Assembly: GCF_013375935.1 (NCBI RefSeq)
Contig: NZ_CP056117.1
Location: 1,736,001-1,800,000 of the forward strand
Reading direction: 5' to 3'
Source: Enterobacter cloacae
GTDB lineage: Bacteria; Pseudomonadota; Gammaproteobacteria; Enterobacterales; Enterobacteriaceae
Length of the DNA: 64,000 bases
Shown: in pieces, positions 58,129 to 64,000 of the stretch
Numbering within the stretch: the first letter of the stretch is position 1
Layout: every line of letters starts with the position of its first letter
Program-made: the position numbers and the translations under genes
The notes under the pieces: model-generated
Told to the model about the DNA's origin: nothing
What the model saw: only the letters and a program-made list of their open reading frames with translations
Database searches by the model: none

Positions 58129-58749
58129 TTAGTTCATCCAGCGGTCTTTACGCTTGCGGCTTGGGATGAGGTGAGGAAGCACCAGACCCAGCACCAGGCC
58201 TACGCCCAGCACGCCGCCGCCATACATAAACCACTGCATGATGATGGTACGCTGTTTGTCATCAAGCTGAAGATTGGCGGCGTTGACTTTCTTCTGCGCG
58301 ACAATCAGTTCGTTTTTCAGCTTCTGGTTTTCGTCCTTCAGACCGGCGATCACGCTGTCGCTTTGCGCCACCTTCTGCTGCATCTCCGCGGTACGCTGGT
58401 TCCAGGTGCCGTCAATGTTGTTCAGCTTATCGGTCAGGGTTTTCACCTGATTTTCCAGATCCGGCACGCGGGTGCGCAGGCTTGGTACCGTGCTCAGCTC
58501 CTTCAGCGGGATCCAGGAGGTGCGGCCAGAGCTGTCACGAACCTGACCGTAATTGGTGTCTGCATTCGTTTGCAGCAGAGTCACTTCCTCGCCGGCATTT
58601 ACCGTACCCACGAGGCGATAATTGTCTCCGGGGCCGCTGCGTACCCAGGTGTTCAGTTCATCAGAAACGTAACGTTTCTCTTCAGCGTGGACCGCGGTTG
58701 CGGCGCTAAAAGCGAGTAAAGTAAGTCCAATCAGGCGTAATTTAAGCAT
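58129..58749 (-). CDS. ygiM: SH3-domain protein YgiM
   Basis: 206 residues from ATG 58749 ([20 protein letters not shown]), the E. coli length. Signal peptide, bacterial SH3 domain ([20 protein letters not shown]), long coiled coil (about 95-165), one C-terminal membrane helix ([18 protein letters not shown]) and a basic tail. Anchored in the inner membrane with the SH3 part outside; role not well defined. Confidence 0.95.
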   Translation of the reverse strand: MLKLRLIGLTLLAFSAATAVHAEEKRYVSDELNTWVRSGPGDNYRLVGTVNAGEEVTLLQTNADTNYGQVRDSSGRTSWIPLKELSTVPSLRTRVPDLENQVKTLTDKLNNIDGTWNQRTAEMQQKVAQSDSVIAGLKDENQKLKNELIVAQKKVNAANLQLDDKQRTIIMQWFMYGGGVLGVGLVLGLVLPHLIPSRKRKDRWMN

Positions 58750-58986
58750 ATCAGTCGTTATTTTCATAAAAAGTGGAACGATAGTAGTGGTATCAGTGTC
58801 GCTACGCAAAGGATTCATCATCAATCGGAATCATCTGTGTCATGATTTCCACCGCTTTTAACTTTTACGCCCGTCAAATTGCTCATTGCGTGGCAATTTG
58901 GCGCAAAATACTATGTACTGACAAACAAATGGCGAGGAAGTTCGCCCTCATCGACGCGTCTGTGACGCACGCAAAAGTACAAGGCT

Positions 58987-60288
58987 ATGGCACAAGAGAT
59001 CGAATTAAAGTTTATCGTCGAAAAAGAGAGCGCTGACGCGCTTCGCCAGCATCTGAATACGCTGTCCGGCGAGCACCATGAACCCGTACAGCTGCTCAAC
59101 ATCTATTACGAAACGCCGGACAGCTGGCTGCGTAACCACGATATGGGCCTGCGCATCCGCGGCGCGAACGGGCGCTACGAGATGACGATGAAAATTGCCG
59201 GTCGCGTGGTGGGCGGTTTGCACCAGCGCCCGGAATACAATATCGACATCAGTAAGCCAGAACTTGAGCTGGAACGTTTTCCGGCGGAAGTCTGGCCGGA
59301 AGGCACGCTGCCCGCAACGCTGTCGGCAGAGGTAAAACCGCTGTTCAGCACCGATTTCTGGCGCGAGAAGTGGCTGGTGACGGAAGGCAAAAGCCGCATT
59401 GAAATCGCGTTTGACCGGGGTGAGGTTAAGGCTGGCGAAGAGCAGGAGCCCATCTGCGAGCTGGAGCTTGAACTGCTGGAGGGTGAAGCGAGCGACGTGC
59501 TGAAGCTGGCGCGTAAGCTGGTGAACCAGCCGGGCTTACGCCAGGGCAGCCTGAGCAAAGCGGCGCGCGGCTATCATCTCGCTGCCGGGAATGCACCCCG
59601 CGTGCTGCGAGAAACCCCCATTCTGCGCGTTGTGCCGAAAGCCTCCGTTGAGCAGGGCATGGAAGCGGCGCTGGAGCTGGCGCTCTCCCAGTGGCAGTAC
59701 CACGAGGAGCTGTGGGCGCGTAACGTGAAAAATGCCAAAAAACAGGTGCTGGCCGCCATCGGCCTGGTGCGTCATACCCTGACGCTGTTCGGCGGTATCG
59801 TGCCGCGTAAAGCCAGCGCTCATTTGCGTGATTTGCTGACCCAGACCGAAACGCTGATGCTTTCCGACGTATCGGCACAAACGGCGATCTACAGCCCGCA
59901 AAACGCCAGCGCAAAACTGGCGCTGACCGAGTTTCTGGTGACCCGCGGCTGGCGCACTTTCCTTGATGCGAAAGGGCAGACCAAAATCGCGGAAAACTTC
60001 AAACGCTTTGCGGATATCCATCTTTCCCGCCACGCCGCCGAGCTGAGAACGACCTTCGCGCATCCGCTGGGCGACCAGTATGGCGACCAGCTTCCCCGCC
60101 TTGCGCGCAACATCGACAGCATGCTGCTGTTGTCCGGCGCGTATGAGGGCGTAAAAGCGCAGGCCTGGCTGGAGAACTGGCAGGGGCTGAAGCATGCCAT
60201 CGAGACCCGTCAGCAGATTGAGATCGAGCATTTCCGCAACGAGGCCATTTCGCAGGATCCGTACTGGCTGCACAGCGGAAAACGTTAA
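58987..60288 (+). CDS. ygiF: Inorganic triphosphatase YgiF (CYTH-CHAD)
   Basis: 433 residues. N-terminal CYTH domain begins with the signature EIELKFIVE and forms an acidic and basic tunnel that hydrolyses tripolyphosphate. The C-terminal CHAD domain (from about 215) is helical with conserved His (VRHTLTLFGGI, HLSRHAAELRTTF). 21 bp before glnE, as in E. coli, so probably co-transcribed. Confidence 0.96.
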   Translation: MAQEIELKFIVEKESADALRQHLNTLSGEHHEPVQLLNIYYETPDSWLRNHDMGLRIRGANGRYEMTMKIAGRVVGGLHQRPEYNIDISKPELELERFPAEVWPEGTLPATLSAEVKPLFSTDFWREKWLVTEGKSRIEIAFDRGEVKAGEEQEPICELELELLEGEASDVLKLARKLVNQPGLRQGSLSKAARGYHLAAGNAPRVLRETPILRVVPKASVEQGMEAALELALSQWQYHEELWARNVKNAKKQVLAAIGLVRHTLTLFGGIVPRKASAHLRDLLTQTETLMLSDVSAQTAIYSPQNASAKLALTEFLVTRGWRTFLDAKGQTKIAENFKRFADIHLSRHAAELRTTFAHPLGDQYGDQLPRLARNIDSMLLLSGAYEGVKAQAWLENWQGLKHAIETRQQIEIEHFRNEAISQDPYWLHSGKR

Positions 60289-60309
60289 TTCTGGCAAGGA
60301 ACCCCTGAT

Positions 60310-63165
60310 ATGCCGCTTTCTTCGCAGTTACAGCAGCACTGGCAGACCGTTTGCGAACGCCTGCCCGAGTCGTTACCCGCGTCATCGTTAAGCGAGCAGG
60401 CGAAAAGCGTGCTCACGTTCAGTGATTTTGTGCAGGAGAGCGTCAGCGCCAACCCGGACTGGCTGGCAGAGCTGGAAAGCGCGCCGCCGCAGGCTGACGA
60501 GTGGCGGCATTATGCTGGCTGGCTGCAAGCCGCGCTGGCAGAGGTGGCGGATGAAGCCACGCTGATGCGCGTTCTGCGTCAGTTCCGCCGCCGGGTGATG
60601 GTGCGCATTGCCTGGGCGCAGGCGCTGGAGCTGGTGAGCGAAGAGAGCACCTTGCAGCAGTTGAGCGAGCTGGCGCAGACGCTGATTATCGCCGCGCGGG
60701 ACTGGCTCTACGCCGCCTGCTGTAAAGAGTGGGGCACGCCGTGCAGCGAAGAAGGGGTTCCGCAGCCGCTGTTGATTCTGGGGATGGGGAAGCTGGGCGG
60801 TTGCGAGCTGAACTTCTCTTCGGATATCGACCTGATTTTTGCCTGGCCGGAGAACGGCTCCACGCGCGGCGGTCGCCGCGAGCTGGACAACGCCCAGTTC
60901 TTCACCCGGCTGGGGCAACGGCTGATTAAGGCGCTGGATCAGCCCACGCAGGACGGCTTTGTCTACCGCGTGGACATGCGCCTGCGCCCGTTTGGCGACA
61001 GCGGTCCGCTGGTGCTGAGCTTTGCCGCGCTGGAGGATTATTACCAGGAGCAGGGCCGCGACTGGGAGCGCTACGCGATGGTGAAAGCGCGGATCATGGG
61101 CGACAGCGATGACGCTTACGCCAACGAGCTGCGCGCCATGCTTCGCCCGTTCGTATTCCGCCGCTACATCGACTTCAGCGTGATCCAGTCCCTGCGAAAC
61201 ATGAAAGGAATGATTGCCCGCGAGGTGCGCCGCCGTGGCCTGAAGGACAACATCAAGCTCGGCGCAGGCGGTATTCGTGAAATCGAATTTATCGTGCAGG
61301 TCTTCCAGCTGATACGCGGCGGGCGTGAGCCCTCTTTGCAGTCCCGCTCGCTGCTGCCGACGCTGAGCGCTATCGACCGGCTGCATCTGCTGCCGGAAGG
61401 CGACGCGCAAACGCTTCGTGAGTCTTACCTGTTCCTGCGTCGTCTGGAAAATCTGCTGCAAAGCATCAACGACGAACAGACCCAGACGTTACCGGGTGAT
61501 GAGCTGAACCGGGCGCGTCTGGCCTGGGGCATGCGCGTGGAGGACTGGGCAACGCTGATCGAAAAGCTGGACGCTCACATGGCGGGCGTGCGCCGTATCT
61601 TTAACGATCTGATCGGCGATGACGAAAGCGAATCGCAGGACGACGCGCTCTCCGAACACTGGCGCGAGCTGTGGCAGGACGCGCTCCAGGAAGATGACAC
61701 CACGCCGGTGCTGGCGCACCTAAGCGACGATGCCCGCCATCGCGTGGTGGCGTTAATCGCCGACTTTCGCCTCGAACTGAACAAGCGCGCCATTGGCCCG
61801 CGCGGTCGTCAGGTGCTGGATCACCTGATGCCGCATCTGCTGAGCGACGTCTGCTCCCGCGAGGATGCGCCGGTACCGCTGTCGCGCATGATGCCGCTCC
61901 TGAGCGGGATCGTCACGCGTACCACCTACCTTGAGCTGCTGAGCGAGTTTCCCGCCGCGCTCAAGCACCTGATTTCCCTCTGCGCCGCCTCGCCGATGGT
62001 GGCCAACAAGCTGGCGCGATATCCGCTGCTGCTGGACGAGCTGCTCGATCCAAATACGCTTTATCAGCCGACGGCGACGGACGCCTACCGCGACGAGCTG
62101 CGCCAGTATCTGCTGCGCGTGCCGGAGGAGGACGAAGAGCAGCAGCTTGAGGCGCTGCGTCAGTTCAAGCAGGCGCAGATGCTGCGCGTGGCGGCGGCAG
62201 ATATCGCCGGTACGCTGCCGGTGATGAAAGTGAGCGATCACTTAACCTGGCTTGCGGAAGCGATTATCGACGCGGTGGTGCATCAGGCGTGGGTGCAGAT
62301 GGTGGCGCGCTACGGCCAGCCGAAGCACCTTGCTGACCGCGAGGGGCGCGGTTTTGCGGTGGTGGGTTACGGAAAGCTGGGCGGATGGGAGCTGGGCTAC
62401 AGCTCCGATCTGGATTTGATTTTCCTGCACGACTGTCCGGCAGACGTGATGACCGACGGCGAGCGCGAAATCGACGGGCGGCAGTTCTACCTGCGCCTGG
62501 CCCAGCGCATTATGCACCTGTTCAGCACCCGCACCTCGTCCGGTATTCTGTATGAAGTGGATGCGCGCCTGCGCCCGTCCGGCGCGGCAGGCATGCTGGT
62601 CACCTCGACGGACGCTTTTGCCGACTATCAGAAGAACGAAGCCTGGACGTGGGAGCATCAGGCGCTGGTGCGCGCCCGCGTGGTGTACGGCGATCCGCAG
62701 CTCAAAACGCAGTTTGATGCAATTCGCAAGACGATCATGACGACCCCGCGCGAGGGCAGCACGCTGCAAACCGAGGTGCGGGAGATGCGTGAGAAGATGC
62801 GCGCGCACCTTGGCAACAAACATCGCGATCGCTTTGATATCAAGGCCGATGAAGGCGGCATTACCGATATTGAATTTATCACGCAGTACCTGGTGCTGCT
62901 GCACGCGCACGATAAGCCGAAGCTGACCCGCTGGTCGGATAACGTGCGCATTCTGGAACTGCTGGCGCAAAACGACATCATGGACGAGCAGGAGGCGCAG
63001 GCCCTAACCCGTGCCTATACCACGCTGCGCGACGCGCTGCACCACCTGGCGCTGCAGGAGCAGCCGGGCCATGTGGCGCTGGACTGTTTCGCCGAAGAAC
63101 GCGCGCAGGTGACCGCCAGCTGGCAGAAGTGGCTGGTGGAACCGTGCGTAACAAAACAAGTGTGA
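60310..63165 (+). CDS. glnE: Glutamine synthetase adenylyltransferase/deadenylase
   Basis: 951 residues. Two nucleotidyltransferase domains, each with G-G-x-E-L and D-x-[17 protein letters not shown] (about 166-181, deadenylylation) and [16 protein letters not shown] (about 690-705, adenylylation), separated by a helical regulatory region. It sets glutamine synthetase activity in response to PII and glutamine. Intact; hldE follows after 40 bp. Confidence 0.97.
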   Translation: MPLSSQLQQHWQTVCERLPESLPASSLSEQAKSVLTFSDFVQESVSANPDWLAELESAPPQADEWRHYAGWLQAALAEVADEATLMRVLRQFRRRVMVRIAWAQALELVSEESTLQQLSELAQTLIIAARDWLYAACCKEWGTPCSEEGVPQPLLILGMGKLGGCELNFSSDIDLIFAWPENGSTRGGRRELDNAQFFTRLGQRLIKALDQPTQDGFVYRVDMRLRPFGDSGPLVLSFAALEDYYQEQGRDWERYAMVKARIMGDSDDAYANELRAMLRPFVFRRYIDFSVIQSLRNMKGMIAREVRRRGLKDNIKLGAGGIREIEFIVQVFQLIRGGREPSLQSRSLLPTLSAIDRLHLLPEGDAQTLRESYLFLRRLENLLQSINDEQTQTLPGDELNRARLAWGMRVEDWATLIEKLDAHMAGVRRIFNDLIGDDESESQDDALSEHWRELWQDALQEDDTTPVLAHLSDDARHRVVALIADFRLELNKRAIGPRGRQVLDHLMPHLLSDVCSREDAPVPLSRMMPLLSGIVTRTTYLELLSEFPAALKHLISLCAASPMVANKLARYPLLLDELLDPNTLYQPTATDAYRDELRQYLLRVPEEDEEQQLEALRQFKQAQMLRVAAADIAGTLPVMKVSDHLTWLAEAIIDAVVHQAWVQMVARYGQPKHLADREGRGFAVVGYGKLGGWELGYSSDLDLIFLHDCPADVMTDGEREIDGRQFYLRLAQRIMHLFSTRTSSGILYEVDARLRPSGAAGMLVTSTDAFADYQKNEAWTWEHQALVRARVVYGDPQLKTQFDAIRKTIMTTPREGSTLQTEVREMREKMRAHLGNKHRDRFDIKADEGGITDIEFITQYLVLLHAHDKPKLTRWSDNVRILELLAQNDIMDEQEAQALTRAYTTLRDALHHLALQEQPGHVALDCFAEERAQVTASWQKWLVEPCVTKQV

Positions 63166-63205
63166 TATTATCGCGCGCAAATTGTGAATCTTTCTGGAGT
63201 CAGGA

Positions 63206-64000
63206 ATGAAAGTAACACTGCCAGAGTTTGAACGTGCTGGGGTTATGGTTGTCGGTGATGTGATGCTGGATCGCTACTGGTATGGGCCGACCAGCCGTAT
63301 CTCACCGGAAGCGCCGGTGCCGGTGGTTAAGGTCGATACCATTGAAGAGCGTCCGGGCGGCGCGGCAAACGTGGCGATGAACATTGCCTCTCTGGGCGCG
63401 CAGTCGCGTCTGGTGGGCCTGACCGGCATCGACGATGCGGCGCGCGCGCTGAGCCAGTCGCTGGCGGACGTGAACGTGAAGTGCGACTTCGTTTCGGTTC
63501 CGACGCACCCGACCATCACCAAGCTGCGCGTGCTGTCGCGTAACCAGCAGCTGATCCGCCTCGACTTCGAAGAAGGTTTCGAGGGCGTCGATCCTGAGCC
63601 GCTGCACGAGCGCATCAGCCAGGCGCTGGGCCATATCGGCGCGCTGGTGCTGTCGGACTACGCCAAAGGCGCGCTGGCCAGCGTGCAGACGATGATCCAG
63701 CTGGCGCGTAAAGCCGGCGTACCCGTACTGATCGACCCTAAAGGCACCGACTTTGAGCGCTATCGCGGCGCAACGCTGCTGACGCCAAACCTCTCCGAGT
63801 TTGAAGCGGTGGCGGGCAAGTGCAAAACCGAGGAAGAGCTGGTTGAGCGCGGGATGAAGATTATCGCTGACTTTGAGCTGTCCGCGCTGCTGGTGACCCG
63901 CTCCGAGCAGGGCATGACGCTGCTCCAGCCGGGCAAAGCGCCGCTGCATATGCCAACCCAGGCGCAGGAAGTGTACGACGTGACCGGTGCCGGTGACACG
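63206..64000 (+). CDS. hldE: Bifunctional heptose kinase/adenylyltransferase HldE (3' end off window)
   Basis: The first 265 codons; the frame runs open to the right edge. The ATG follows GGAGTCAGG. The sequence is the ribokinase-type D-beta-heptose-7-phosphate kinase domain ([60 protein letters not shown]), and the window ends exactly at the catalytic DVTGAGDT. The C-terminal adenylyltransferase half lies outside. Supplies ADP-heptose for LPS inner core, a possible receptor for the tail fibre type seen in this window. Confidence 0.97.
   Translation, partial: MKVTLPEFERAGVMVVGDVMLDRYWYGPTSRISPEAPVPVVKVDTIEERPGGAANVAMNIASLGAQSRLVGLTGIDDAARALSQSLADVNVKCDFVSVPTHPTITKLRVLSRNQQLIRLDFEEGFEGVDPEPLHERISQALGHIGALVLSDYAKGALASVQTMIQLARKAGVPVLIDPKGTDFERYRGATLLTPNLSEFEAVAGKCKTEEELVERGMKIIADFELSALLVTRSEQGMTLLQPGKAPLHMPTQAQEVYDVTGAGDT

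Overview
The window looks like a chromosomal segment of an Enterobacter-type Enterobacterales (Enterobacter, Lelliottia or a close relative). The housekeeping genes read as near-copies of their E. coli counterparts: rpsU-dnaG-rpoD, tsaD, mug, the ileX tRNA, plsY, folB, uppP, cca, ygiM, ygiF, glnE and hldE. A complete ureDABCEJFG operon, which E. coli K-12 lacks, points to the Enterobacter/Klebsiella side.

Layout. (1) 1-13,200: the 3' bulk of a giant CdiA contact-dependent inhibition protein (its start lies off the left edge), its immunity gene, a lipoprotein, then a second displaced toxin-tail fragment with its own small immunity-like gene. Base composition drops sharply at the toxin cassette. 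(2) 13,586-20,986: an EvgA/EvgS-like two-component system, a DUF1090 (YqjC-like) periplasmic protein, an orphan C-terminally shortened fimbrial usher and a small outer-membrane barrel. (3) 21,012-39,742: a P2/186-type phage island with no integrase, terminase, capsid or portal genes and no gpS. It keeps CI repressor, gpA replication protein, a LexA-boxed Tum-like antirepressor, a lysis cassette, a contractile tail set (X, R, V, W, J, I, H, G, FI, FII, E/E', T, U, D) and the late activator Ogr. This is the architecture of an R-type tailocin rather than a phage. (4) 39,852-46,018: tRNA-Ile2 (CAU), mug (frameshifted here), rpoD-dnaG-rpsU and tsaD. (5) 46,050-49,156: an atypical response regulator divergent from a secreted subtilase-like protein with a chitin-binding-like tail. 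(6) 49,161-54,646: urease operon on the minus strand. (7) 54,795-64,000: conserved housekeeping block, ending inside hldE.

How the parts work together. In the phage island a DNA-damage circuit can be read directly: a consensus LexA box precedes the tum-like gene. By analogy with phage 186, Tum inactivates CI, and Ogr then activates late promoters, for which CGTTGT-type dyads are visible upstream of FI and, more weakly, elsewhere. The result would be headless contractile tails released by the holin, SAR-endolysin and spanins. With CdiA at the left end, the window holds two separate antagonism systems, each with a variable specificity part (CdiA-CT; tail fibre and Tfa) that is AT-rich relative to its conserved scaffold.

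Caveats. Two genes (phage D and mug) are broken by single-base length differences in G homopolymers (one G too many, one too few). This may be real decay or homopolymer sequencing error, and whether the tailocin works depends on which. All assignments come from reading the sequence and remembered family features; no database search was run.
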